Positions 10,747 to 20,802 of a stretch of DNA of 21,058 nucleotides are shown here, one piece after another; position 1 is the first letter of the stretch; the number at the start of each line of letters is the position of its first letter. The stretch is from Silene noctiflora (lineage: Eukaryota > Streptophyta > Magnoliopsida > Caryophyllales > Caryophyllaceae): NCBI GenBank assembly GCA_009801015.1, contig VHZZ01013513.1, positions 13,485 through 34,542 of the forward strand, given 5' to 3'. The notes under the pieces were generated by a model. It searched no databases. It was not told the DNA's origin and saw only the letters and a program-made list of their open reading frames with translations. A program made the translations under genes and the position numbers.

Positions 10747-11486
10747 GAGCATCCGCAAAGGTGAGACTCCTCATATTTTCTCTTTCCTTTTCTTATTCGT
10801 CCACCTCATTTTCCACTAATTTTTTCATTTACCCTCTCCATTTCATAACTACATCTCTGCAACAATGGGGTTCCCCAACAATATTTATATTTAATAATGG
10901 ACATGGATGATTAGAATTTGTTAAATAAATCGATTATTAAGATTTTAATTAACAATTTTAATCAGTTAATTACATTGATAATTAATTTATTATTGTTAAG
11001 TATTTTTTTTTTTGTTTTTAAGTAATTGGGTTAATAAGTTGATTAATTCCGAAAATAAGACAAGCATGATTAGAATCCCATAATTAGAATTATTTGGATT
11101 CATAATTAAAAGAATAATTTAAAGTAGTATGATTGTATGTTGCCAAAGGAACAATAATTTATATGCAGAAGTTCAAACAATTTATATGCAGAAGTTCCAA
11201 CAATTTAATTTATATGCAGAAGTTCCAACAATTTATTTGCAGCAAGTGCAATGGCTAAATTTGTCTATGCAAGACTCAATGTATTGGAAACCAACGGCTA
11301 TTTTTATTAGTTAATTGATTGCACAAATATTAATTTAATACAATTTGGCCCCACTTATTTATTTGGAAACCTCCTCTAAAAGTAGAGGAGCTCCAAATAT
11401 AGGGGAACTTGGTGCAATAATGAGGATCCCCATATGAGAAAAGAGAGTGTAAATGGGGAGGTAGAAAACCATGTTTGCGAATGCTC
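10747..11486. mobile_element. PIF/Harbinger-like non-autonomous element, 740 bp
   Basis: The termini are GAGCATCCGCAAA at 10747-10759 and, at the other end, TTTGCGAATGCTC at 11474-11486, giving inverted repeats of 13 bp with one mismatch. Each is flanked by TAA (10744-10746 and 11487-11489), the 3-bp T(A/T)A-type target duplication typical of PIF/Harbinger and Tourist MITEs. Beyond the first bases, the arms share pyrimidine- and purine-rich character rather than strict homology. The interior is AT-rich and non-coding, with a 23-bp tandem repeat at 11156-11253. At 740 bp it is long for a MITE, so it may be a deletion derivative of a larger transposon. No transposase fragment is visible. Confidence 0.75.
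11156..11253 (+). repeat. 23-bp tandem repeat inside the Harbinger-like element
   Basis: The unit AATTTATATGCAGAAGTTC(A/C)AAC occurs at 11156-11178 and 11179-11201, then at 11202-11229 with a 5-base AATTT insertion, and a fourth degenerate copy follows from 11230. The first copies differ by a single base, which points to recent slippage or duplication. It lies in the interior of the 740-bp element. Confidence 0.85.
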
Positions 11487-11643
11487 TAAGCTCTCGTCTC
11501 AACATTTCACACTCATCCATAGCCTCAAAAACATGTTTTATGAGAAAATTGATCATTTGATTTTGTTTCTTGTACATTACTCCGTATTTTTCTTCAACTC
11601 GTTCTATTAGTCAAACAAACAATTGGTCCAGATTGGATCGAAC

Positions 11644-11689
11644 AAATATAAATATGGTCCGGTCCATATTTAGGACCATATTTATATTT
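11644..11689. repeat. perfect 17-bp inverted repeat, 12-base spacer
   Basis: AAATATAAATATGGTCC (11644-11660) is followed after 12 bases by its exact reverse complement (11673-11689). The spacer GGTCCATATTTA repeats part of the arm in another register. It could be the relic of a small foldback element or simply a cruciform-prone sequence. No flanking target duplication was evident. Confidence 0.85.
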
Positions 11690-12571
11690 CACACTCATGG
11701 ATAAAAATACTAAAAGAGAGACGAGTCCTTATCTTTAGTACCTATGTCAAGAACCGCTTTTTGCTTCGTTTGACTGAGGTATAAAGTGGATTCTAACTGT
11801 TTCCAGGAATCCCATAATTGCTTGGTGGCGACTTCGAACATCCCTAGCATCGTTTCGAGACCTTCACCGAGACGAAACCGACCGATTTAAAGTGATCCAA
11901 CCGATAACATTTTCCACCTACGCCGCCGAGCGTGGCTTTCGACCGTCATACGACCGCGAGCCGGCGTGCGGGTGGACCGCGTCCACACACCCATCCTAAG
12001 ACTACTCCCATCCAAGCATATTTAACTGTGGAGTTCTTTAACATGGATAACTAGAAAAGAAAGTGCAATTTGTTGATATGAGTGATATTTTCAATCATGT
12101 TAAGTACTAGTCAGATTTTAAGCCTATAAGTGGATCTCTTCAAGGGGGTACCCCACTCGAATAACGTCATAGGATAACAGTAGTATTACGGCGAGGGTAT
12201 GTAGGTCATATCCAATATGGCTAAGGATGAAGACTTCAATGTGGCTGAGGCAAAGTTTGCCGAGATTGAGCTCTCTTTCTCCAAGGCAGCGGAGGCGCCA
12301 TCCTCATGGAGGCCCTAGTGTAGGAATTTTTGTCTTTGTATGTAGTAGATGACTTTATGTATTAGGGGAGCGGATGAATTCTCTCGCAATCTTTGTATTT
12401 TCATCTTTTTTCTTTGTGAGATAGAAATAGTAATTTTTATTCTTTTCTCTCGTCACGTGTCGTATGCTTATAAAAGGCGTTGTCACACTTCGTTTTGAAG
12501 GCACTCTTTTTAAGCTCATTGAAGTGCGTAGTTGTTCCTTGTATCCACTGATGTCGACTGGTGTTGGTAGT

Positions 12572-12697
12572 GAAGTCGTGGTTACTCAATCCGTTGGTGG
12601 TTTCTGTCCGAGCTTGTCGGGCAGCTTCTGACCGGAAGTCGTGGTTACTCAATCTGTTGGTGATTTGTGTCCGAGCTTGTCGGGCAGCTTCTGACCG
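12572..12697. repeat. two 63-bp direct repeats
   Basis: The unit beginning GAAGTCGTGGTTACTCAATC at 12572-12634 is repeated at 12635-12697 with a few substitutions. Sixty-three is a multiple of three, and on the minus strand both copies stay open and read as a 21-residue unit containing RSEAARQART and NHDF. The containing frame (minus strand, 12437-12844) has no recognisable domain, so the coding status is unresolved. Confidence 0.8.
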
Positions 12698-14471
12698 TAT
12701 ACGGTCGGTATGCTGAGCCGAACCCCTTCTCTTCGTGAATTGTCTCATGCGGTTATTCAGGTCAAGGCGTCGCTGCCTAGTCTTAAGTCGATGGGCAGAA
12801 TTTTCGAGAGGGAGGTGCATATGTTGTAGTTTCTGTTTCGCCACCTAACGGACAGTTTACCCCTGGGGAAACCGACGGTGGTTTCGTCAGGTCTTCTATT
12901 AACCGCTGTAGCGTGGTTGTAAAGCTAGTCCAGAAATACAGGGCAAAGTTGAAAAGTCGCTTGAGACGTTGGGTCGGGCGCGACCCTCTGGGCCGATCCT
13001 CCTCTTCTGCATTGGAGGGGGGATCGGGTTCTCCAGAGTCGGCTTGCTCTTGAAATCTTATGTGAAGTATATGGGCCTTCATGATCCCCTCCCTCCTAGC
13101 CCCCGACTCGTTGCTAATATACTTGGGCGTGTAGGAGATCTAGGTGCCCTCATGTAAAGGGTTCCGATAGCTTGTGAGTATGTTTCTCAGTCTTGTTGAT
13201 ACGGTTGTCGCAACCTATCAAAAATAACCAACTATACTCTAACTACTTGTAACACCTTTGATTTTCGGCTAAATTAAAATTAACTTTTATATACAAAACT
13301 GGCCAAAACATAGGGATATTATAATCAATATATAAAGTGTCTTATTACAGAATCTCTTTTTAAAATAAAACGATACAAATAAAACTAAACTTTACAATGT
13401 GTTAAAATAAAAGGTTGGCTTGAAAATCCTTTTAAACCGCAGCAAGACCTGAAAATAAAATCACTAGACAGAAAGGAACTACCCCATGACGTAAGCCCAG
13501 AAGGGAGAAAACACGTCAGCCCGAAAGCTGAGTAACAGATAATACCTCAATATAAGCAGCATAGTTTTATGTCATGGCGTGGAAACAAACACACGTAAAA
13601 ATAAAAATAAACTTAGAGAATAATAAAAACACTCCCCCAATAGCTAATCACATCTTAAACCAACTTCATCCTATTTCCATAATATAACTCTTATCTCGCC
13701 TCCATACTTAACCATGTATCAGCTTATTACTCCGTCTTATTCTCCGTCTTATTCATTACTCCGTCTTACTCATAATATAATACTCCAAAGTAACCAGATA
13801 TCGTATTCTCATCGTCGACTCTAAGATAAGGACAAGGGGTGAGTGAACTGGCGGAATAAAACCGCAAAACAATATTTCCATTTAAATATCAATTTCAAAC
13901 TCAGAACATAACTCAATAACCATGGTCACTCTGGACCGTAAACATAACTCGACACAAAGGCCCCATAACTCAACACCAATAACCAATCTCAAACTCAATC
14001 TCAATATCGTCAAAGGTTTAAAGAACCGTGCTCAACACTAAAAGTAAAACTCTAAGCTACTCACCCATGAGTCAAAGTTAAAGAGAAAGATAATTAAAAC
14101 ACAGTATCGAAAAAAACCAACATAATCTCTATATACTTATTCCCTCTTTGCTCAAAAACCAAGAAACCGATAACTTATGAAATATATACCACAATAATTT
14201 TCATCCCATGTGTAGATACCCATATCTGTCGATATTGACATTTATAGAAATCCCGTCAAACACCCAATGATGATAGGACAACATGTACTCCAAGTTGGTC
14301 ATAACGTTATTTAAGTTCGTGTTACGAATTGTCGATAAAACATTTTATTTATGAAATTTTAAAATGTTTTATTTGTTTGTTTTAATTTAAATGAAATTTA
14401 AATTAATTCATTTCAAATTCATTTTATTTGAATTTATTTATTTTAAAATATTTATTTTATTAAAAATAAAA

Positions 14472-15018
14472 GGGATATTCTATAGTGTAACCTCGAGTTT
14501 TTCGGATTTCTATAGTGTACCCCTACCTTTTTGAAATTCTATAGTGTACCCTTAAACTTTATACATTAATCTATACCATGACCTTATTTATTGTCTTTGA
14601 TATGTTAGTTTCTTAATTGATCTATTTAATCGTTTATTTACCATTCCAACTACTCGATAACATACTCATTTACTTATTAATTCGCCAAATTACTTATTAA
14701 CTCACCAAATAGTATACGAATCTAACTAAAAATTTATCAAAGCTCCATTATCATATCTTGAACCATAATTGAGGCTTTTAATAGTAATTTGTGCTTATGA
14801 AAAGTGTTTTGTGATGCTTTTTATATAGGATGGTTATAGAACATTAACGAGTCGAAATAAAGGTCAAAATACAGTTGTTTGATAAAGTTAATGGAGAGTT
14901 AAAGGAGGTCATGATAGAGAAATAAGTAAGAAGTTTAGGGGTACGATGTAGAAATTAAAAAATGTAAGGGTACAACATAGAAAATTGAAAAACTCGAGGG
15001 TACATCATATAATATCCC
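14472..15018. mobile_element. Mutator-type MITE nested in the LTR, 547 bp
   Basis: Long inverted arms of roughly 90 bp begin GGGATATT (14472) and end AATATCCC (15018), both containing CTCGAGTTTTTC or its complement. The element is flanked by the exact 9-bp direct repeat AAAATAAAA (14463-14471 and 15019-15027). A 9-bp target duplication with long terminal repeats fits Mutator-like elements. Each arm is made of three subunits about 29-30 bp apart carrying CTATAGTGTACCC-like words (left arm at 14481, 14511 and 14540; right arm GTAC words at 14941, 14970 and 15000). The interior is AT-rich and non-coding. Its nesting shows that it inserted after, or was copied with, the retrotransposon. Confidence 0.88.
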
Positions 15019-15813
15019 AAAATAAAATATTTATTTTATTCATTTTAGGAATTTGGTTTGAAAATCGAATTTCGAAAGTTTTGAAAAAACGAGTTGAAAA
15101 CTCGTTTGTGCAAGTGTTTTAAGGCTTGATTTTAACTCAATTTTTAAGCCCGTTTTCTTTACGAGTTGGCACGAATTACGAGTACCCCGACCCAATTACC
15201 CATCCAACCACCCAACCCAGCTTTGACCCACCTTAAACCCTCCCAAATTCCATCCCAAACCCGACAATCCAAACAGCCCTTCAACCCGTGTTTATACAAC
15301 CTCCAAACCCAACCCATTCGACCTCCCTAAACACCTCCAATCCTACCCCTATCAAGCCCAATAAAACCACCTATGATCAGACCACACTACAACCCAAAAA
15401 TACCAGAAAAGCAACCATCCAAACCCGTTCAAATTCGAGCTCAAAATAGCCCATTCAAAACCGCAACAGCCCGTGTCATACTCTGTTTTGGGGGATTGAT
15501 TTCAAGTTCAATTAGAGCTCAAATCCTCCATTCCAAGCTTCCCCACTTATATACCCTAACCCTACTACATTCCCCCTTAATAAAACTAAGAAAATACTAT
15601 CCCAATCCCTTGAAAACTGAGTCCTAACCATACCAAAAAACAAACAGGCTAAAATAGTCCAACCTTTGAACAAACCTAAATCTATCCATACAACCACCCA
15701 TATATCTCGACCATACACAATAGGAAGCATCCATTAGAAAGCACACAAATCATAGTCCACATACACAATAAAAAAACATAGCAAAAAACCCTATCAAAAG
15801 GACTTGACAGCCG

Positions 15814-15847
15814 CACGAAAACAAGAGGTACAATTCCTGTTTTCGTG
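15814..15847 (+). repeat. 10-bp perfect hairpin in the LTR
   Basis: CACGAAAACA (15814-15823) pairs with TGTTTTCGTG (15838-15847) across a 14-base loop. It lies well inside the LTR, downstream of the C-rich block. A role in LTR transcription or RNA folding is possible but untested. Confidence 0.65.
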
Positions 15848-17684
15848 TTTCTGCCTTGAATTCTACCTCGTTTTTAGTGCTTATTCTATATCAACGAGCA
15901 ACAAAGATTTACACTTTCACAAAATTCACACTTTATAGTTTTGAGAACATCTTTCAAATATCGTTTTCGTTAAGAAACGAAGTCGTGGTGATCGTTTGAA
16001 GTCGGTTGTGTAAACCTTCAATTTCGAGCGTGATAATCGTGTCTTTCTATTTCAAATTCAATTGTTTTCGTCGAAGACGGTCCCTCGCGATAAAAACCTT
16101 ACAATAAATTACGATCTACGATATTGATCAACGATACATGTAGGTTGAGAGTGCAAAAAAATCCTTCATTTCCCTCTTTCTTTCGTTTCTTATTATTGTT
16201 TTTTATTATTATCGTTTTTATCGTTTTGTTCTTATTATTTCATCGTTATCATTGTTTTGTCGATATTGAATGAAGGATAATGGGATATTATTTGTATGAA
16301 TTCCGATGGATGGGTATTTTACATGTGTGGATTTTTTTTCTGCAGGATAGATCGTCTTATGGTTAACATTGTATGGTTTATAGCATGTTTAATCGTTTTA
16401 ATCGTTAATTTAATTCGTTCTTGTTTGAATTAGAATAATTTGAGCATGATATGATTACATCTATGATTAGAGATGTTTTAATATGTCAAAGTTTCCATCT
16501 TTAATTATTTAATCATGTTATTTGATTTGTTTAACATGTTTTATTTAATTATCGTGTTTGTTCAAATGTTTAGCATGTTTAGTCTAGTTATGAAGTAATT
16601 AGATTAAAAGATCGTCTTGCTTGCTAATTTGTCTTATGTCCCGGTTTTTTGAGTCTTTTAATGTGTTTAATTTGACTCATATGATTTGTTTCATATGCTT
16701 GTTTAATTAATTAGAATTATTAATTAGATTTGCATGAAATCGCGTAAATTAGAATTGTTTGCGTCAGTTCATATCATGATGTGTATGTCGTGCATATGCC
16801 GTATGTCTCACATATCCATTAGGCTAGAATTGGTCTAATTTTATGTATGCTTAGTCCGTCTCACATGTTAGAATTGCATGTTTGCTTTTATTTGTTTTGA
16901 TTAAGAATTAATTGAAGTCGTTTAACATGTTTAATCAGTTGTCATGATTTACTTGAAAAGATTATTTATGAGATAATTTAAATATGTCATGATATGTTTT
17001 AGGGGCTGTTTAAGACTTTAATTTAGTCCCTCTTATTTGTCTTAATCATGTTTAACTATTTATGAAATAATTAGTTGTTTATATGCTAATTTGTTTATCG
17101 CATGCTTTGAATTATCGCATGTCACTTGAATGAAACCCGACTTGACTTAGAATAGGCCAAGTAGGACCCATGTGGGGCCGTGAGGTCTAAGGAACCGTGA
17201 CCTAAGGCCACGGCTTGTCTCTTTTTCGTTTGTCATCTTGTTTGTAATATCGTATGTTTAATTGTTATTTGCTTTATTACAATTATTTCAATGAACTAAC
17301 ATTTAATGCAGCGCCGCTACAGTAAGTTGATTTCTAATCTCTCTTCTAGATGTTTATTTTTACTAGAATAATTTAAATGAAATTCATATGCTAAATAACT
17401 TGACAAGTTAAGTGTGTATTAAATCGACGTAGAATCAATGTCACATGTTATGGTTTAAAACAATGATTGCATATTCGCATGTTTTACATAGCCAAATAGC
17501 CATTGCTTTTCTTAGTAGAGACCGTTATTGCAACGGGCGGGATTGGGTCGGTGTTAATTAATGAAATTAATCAAGCTTCCCAACACGTAATCTCACAAGG
17601 ACCTCTAATCTCTAATTTAGTTTCCAAATTCCATTTAAAAATTTAGTGGCGACTCTTTTCAAAAGGCTAAAAATGTTTTTATGA

Positions 17685-17690
17685 AATAAA
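17685..17690 (+). terminator. possible retrotransposon polyadenylation signal (AATAAA)
   Basis: AATAAA sits about 30 bases before the LTR's right end. In an LTR, such a signal would serve the copy at the 3' end of the element. It is a short word, and use of it is inferred from position only. Confidence 0.35.
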
Positions 17691-17725
17691 GGCATTCCCG
17701 TGGACGATTTCCCTCATCCAGAATT

Positions 17726-17743
17726 TGGCGATTCTGCTGGAGA
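17726..17743 (+). promoter_or_regulatory. retrotransposon primer binding site, tRNA-Arg type
   Basis: TGGCGATTCTGCTGGAGA lies five bases after the LTR's terminal CA. It closely resembles the TGGCGACTCTGCTGG-type site that pairs with the 3' end of tRNA-Arg in plant Ogre/Tat retrotransposons, with a C-to-T change in the sixth or seventh base region. It fixes the element's orientation as left to right and marks the LTR's right border. Confidence 0.75.
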
Positions 17744-18935
17744 TAGTGAAACTTGAAAAGTAAAGTAATGGCTATTAGGATTATCTATCACATGCTTTTT
17801 TTTTTATGTTGATCATGCATAAACCCATTTGAGACTTTAGATTTCAAACCATTCCTCATCTTGGGTCGATTTCAAGATAGTGGAATGACGTTCACTATCC
17901 CTGATTTAAGTATCGGGTGGTTCCACCGAGGTTAGCAATGTCATCTACGGACTATGGTGCGTAGCCAGTTACCTAACAACGTGGGATCATTGGAATAAAC
18001 TCATTTTAGAGGACCGACCGAGACTTAGAAGAGTCTAGGCCCATGCATTGCATCCCTAAAATGTGAATGACTAAGTGCTATGTGGTTTCCGAGTCGTTTT
18101 CAAAGTCGAAGCCTTTCTTTTTTCGAAAAAAAAAACCGTCATCCTTCTTTTTTTTTTCGAAATTTTAGGCCCAACATTTTCAAACCTTCCAAATCATATT
18201 TCAATCTCGAACCTTTGAACTTACCTCTTTTTTAAAAAGAACTTTTTCAAGCTGAAATGCTGCCCGTTTAGGATTAGACAATCCCGAACCTTTTTCAATT
18301 TACCTCTTTTGAAAAAATAGCCTTTTCCAAGTAGAAGTACTGCCGAATTAGGATCAGAATTTTTGACCAAAATAAGCCTTTTATAAGTCGGCATGTTGCC
18401 CATTTAAAAGCTCATTTTAATTTAATCATTTTCATTTCAAATCCCAATGAACCATGTTCCAAACCTATCCCAAACCTAGAATAGAGTTTGTGTCAGTTGG
18501 GTCAAGTCTAGCCTAGTTAGTCCCATGTTGGTCTATGTTAACCATGTTTTGTTTTGTCTAAGGTTCAAGTGAACCTTTTGTCTAGCTAAACACAACCCTT
18601 GTGGGTTACCTAAGTCACCTCTTGGGTCCAAGTCAAGTATGTCGACCATTTGATCAAAGTCAAACCACTTAATGCCCTATCTAGAAAACAATGAGGCGTC
18701 ATTTTCGAACCCACGGGCCATGTTTTGTTCAATCAAGGTTTAGTCACACCAAGTCGATGTCAAGTCCAAATCGAGAGTCAGTTGAGTCAGGTCATAGTCC
18801 TGGTTAGGTCTAATAACCCTCTCCCATGCGTGTGACCCTCTACAAAATGAGCCACCTAGCTCATTTCCCGAGTCTAAGTCTGTCTTTGAGTCAAGTCTGA
18901 GTCAAAGGTCGAATCTGTGAGTTGAGTTCTTATTT
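17744..18935 (+). other. untranslated leader of the retrotransposon
   Basis: About 1.2 kb without a credible reading frame lies between the primer binding site and the first gag-like frame; long leaders are usual in Ogre/Tat elements. It contains homopolymer tracts (around 18115-18160), a diverged 79-bp repeat (from 18223) and, from about 18480 to 18930, many scattered GTCAAGTC/GAGTCAAG-like words. Confidence 0.55.
18223..18380 (+). repeat. diverged tandem repeat, period about 79 bp
   Basis: ACCTCTTTT at 18223 and 18302 each begins a unit with the same order of words: A-rich tract, CTTTTTCAAG or CTTTTCCAAG, then CTGCC, then TTAGGAT(C/T)AGA. A third, more degraded unit may follow from about 18370 (GCCTTTTATAAG, GTTGCC). 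The copies are clearly related but differ at many bases, so the duplication is old. Confidence 0.6.
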
Positions 18936-19007
18936 GTGCAGGGGTTTGACTCGGATTTTGGTTTCGTTCGGGGTTTCTTTGTAGAAAGGCCGATCCGGAC
19001 AAGGAAA

Positions 19008-19195
19008 ATGACAACCGAAGAATTTGTGACTAAGATGAGTGAGACTCAGGAACAACTTATGGCTCGGTTAACTGCAATCAAGAATAAGATTGGTGGGAAG
19101 GTGCCTGTAGCCATTACCCCATAAATTCTGAGTTTGAAAGACGATTCAAGCTCGTTGAAGACCAACTGAAACTTTCTCAAGGAGAGAGTATCTAC
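19008..19195 (+). pseudogene. gag-start fragment of the Ogre/Tat-like element, frameshifted
   Basis: The ATG at 19008 opens MTTEEFVTKMSETQEQLMAR and continues to a stop at 19122-19124. In another frame the strand continues from about 19124 with NSEFERRFKLVEDQLKLSQG, which looks like the next part of the same gag N-terminal region, so a single-base frameshift near 19118-19124 separates the two. Frames of this kind, with heptad-like charged helices, precede the capsid domain in plant Tat/Ogre gag. The frame stops making sense near 19196, where an oppositely oriented gag fragment begins. The product cannot be made intact. Confidence 0.55.
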
Positions 19196-19196
19196 T

Positions 19197-19440
19197 AAAG
19201 TTTTGATACTTCATCTCATTACGGTAGGCAGGTTGAAGGTTTTTCACAAACTTGTCGACCATATCGACTTCGTCGTGATTTTTGGTTAATTTCACGCTTT
19301 CAGCGCGCCAACGGGCCAAGAAATCAGTAAAACCCTCTTTCTCTTTTTGGGTCATAACCTCGAGAGTTCTCATGGTTGTTTGGATCTCGGGATTAATACA
19401 TTTCTAACTAGGAGCACCCTTGGAGTGCATCGTGCATTTT
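19197..19440 (-). pseudogene. inverted gag (capsid) fragment
   Basis: On the minus strand, from ATG 19373 leftwards, the frame reads MRTLEVMTQKEKEGFTDFLA, then contains RWRAESVKL and VDKFVKNLQPAYRNEMKYQNF. This matches the pattern of the Retrotrans_gag domain (aromatic-x-x-RW followed by a FxxxLxPxY motif). Upstream, NPEIQTT continues the frame and an in-frame TAG interrupts it a few codons earlier. It faces the plus-strand gag start, so the two parts of gag converge at about 19196. The last residues of the open frame (19146-19196) are the antisense of the plus-strand fragment, not gag. Confidence 0.65.
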
Positions 19441-19771
19441 AGATTGATGAACAAGAGTGGAACAGATCTGGAAAAGAACATGTAATACTTTATTCGCAAT
19501 GACAAACATTTAACAGACTCGAAGAAAGATTGATTTCTAGGACACTCCCTAGATCGCGGAACTAAGACACGATTGCAAGAAAGGAAAGTCCTAGACTCAA
19601 CTTAGACTAAAACTAGAAATTAGATTCCCACTCGTAATCATCAAATCTTATCTTGAGCCTCATTCTTCGATAAGCCTGCAACGAGCCTAAATGTTTCCTA
19701 GAAACCATCCTATCTCTGAAAGAGATGAAACAGACCTAGCTTGACAAAGTGTGTTAGTGTGACCCAATTTG

Positions 19772-19788
19772 TTTGGGCGAAGCCCAAA
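19772..19788. repeat. small hairpin TTTGGGC-GAA-GCCCAAA
   Basis: A perfect 7-bp stem with a 3-base loop. It is short, so it may be chance. Confidence 0.5.
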
Positions 19789-19828
19789 TGTTTCAAGGAG
19801 TATCTAGTTGCAACCGAAAGCGTTGTTC

Positions 19829-19905
19829 CAAAAAAAAATGAAAAAAAGAAGAAAAAATGAAAAAAAAAAAAAGAAAAAAAAAAAGAGAAAAACAAAAAAA
19901 ACAGA
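19829..19905 (+). repeat. A-rich low-complexity tract
   Basis: About 77 bases are almost entirely A with interspersed G and T. It could be a decayed polypurine or poly(A)-type tract or a slippage product within the retroelement. It is low complexity and yields spurious Phe-rich frames on the minus strand. Confidence 0.8.
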
Positions 19906-20802
19906 AGATGTCAAAATCACAGAACGCTTTTGGTTGAATGTCGAAGTAACAGAAACCAGAAGTCAAACCAAGTTCCTGAAGTAGAAATTCAATGGACGAA
20001 ACCCAAAACCATGATGTAGCAACCTTTCTACCCTTAAATCCATCTCGAGACAGTTACAAGGGAACAGTCGGGAATTTTGAGAATCATCCCGCCTATGTTG
20101 TTACACCAAGCCTTTAGGGTCCAGACATGGAAATTTGAACCCACTTTGTTTTACCAACCCATTTGAACTCGAGTTTTGTCAAACTCGAGACACCATTTCC
20201 AACCACGATGTAAGATATAGCCCATTGGCCTAAGCACCAGAAAATGAACCTTCAGAATGACGGTCCACTATCCAAACCTTCAGAATGAGGGTCAACAATT
20301 CAAGCCTTTTATTACGAAGCTCCACATCCTAAAACATCCAAGCCTTTTACACCTAACCCTAAACACGGGATTTGACGGTACCTTACAAGCTAGAACAGGA
20401 TAAAGGATGATATTTTAGGTGAAACCTTCGAGTGTGTACACACAAATAAAAATGACTATTTAATGCACCTTCATAGAACTACGTCGGATTTGATTTCGCT
20501 CCACGCGAATACGTAGGCATTCCTTCCGAATAAGGGATTCAATCCATGTATCATCCAAGTTGTTATCTTGTCAGCTTCTTACGGGTCTTAACCAAAGTCC
20601 ACATGAAGCCATCTTTGTTGAGTCAGTCTTAGTACTCGGTTTAGGCAAGGATCAAGACATAGATTCGCGATGAGTAGTTGTCAAGTCTCGTAATGAGTTC
20701 TGTCTGATGATGTTGGCAAAAAGGCTTGGTCACCCGTGCAGAATGTCGGGTTCATTTGCTAAATAGATGAGAATCTATGTCGGGAACCGAAAAAAAAAGA
20801 AA

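Larger units (their letters stand above)
11490..13247. other. intergenic region with degraded retroelement-like DNA
   Basis: No intact gene. It holds a perfect 17-bp inverted repeat (11644-11689) and a GC-richer block at about 11700-12010 containing GGTGGCGACTTCGAACATCC. That word is reminiscent of sequence near the LTR or primer-site region of plant Ty3/gypsy elements, so the block may be an old gypsy fragment. From 12218 a 33-codon + strand frame (MAKDEDFNVAEAKF...) is followed by T-rich UTR-like sequence. Two 63-bp direct repeats occur at 12572-12697. Minus-strand frames at 12437-12844 and 12783-13082 have no domain I recognise. Confidence 0.45.
13248..17720 (+). mobile_element. 5' LTR of an Ogre/Tat-like Ty3/gypsy retrotransposon
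   Basis: It starts TGTAACACCTTTGATTTTCG and ends CCCTCATCCA, i.e. TG...CA termini, and is followed 5 bases later by a primer binding site. The length is about 4.47 kb including a nested 547-bp MITE, in the very long LTR range known for the Ogre/Tat lineage. It contains C-rich DNA at about 15180-15640, a hairpin at 15814-15847, a possible AATAAA signal at 17685-17690 and no convincing open frame. The five bases before it are CTACT (13243-13247), the expected target duplication. The 3' LTR is not in the window, so the left boundary rests on the TGT start alone. Confidence 0.7.
19441..20800. other. non-coding retrotransposon-derived DNA
   Basis: No reading frame with a domain is present. Protease, reverse transcriptase, RNase H and integrase motifs are absent, so most of the element's pol is missing or lies outside the window. 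The segment has an A-rich tract (19829-19905), a small hairpin (19772-19788) and, at about 20480-20520, a block with AACTACGTCGG and GAATACGTAGGCA words. Similar words occur in non-coding parts of plant Tat/Ogre elements. Paired CCTTCAGAATGA(C/G)GGTC phrases occur near 20250 and 20277. Confidence 0.45.

Noticed and set aside
10635..10910. 91-codon frame crossing the left end of the Harbinger-like element
   Set aside because: It spans a transposon boundary and reads through pyrimidine-rich terminal sequence, so it is chance.
11820..11845. GGTGGCGACTTCGAACATCC as a second retrotransposon primer binding site
   Set aside because: No LTR terminus with CA lies just before it, and the match to a tRNA 3' end is incomplete. 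It is kept only as weak evidence for an old gypsy fragment.
13720..13790. Repeated TACTCCGTCTTA-like words, considered as a Stowaway terminus or tandem array
   Set aside because: There are only three irregular copies, with no inverted partner and no TA duplication.
15373..15730. Overlapping short frames on both strands in the LTR
   Set aside because: They lie inside a C-rich block of a non-coding LTR. No domain is present and both strands are open because of composition.
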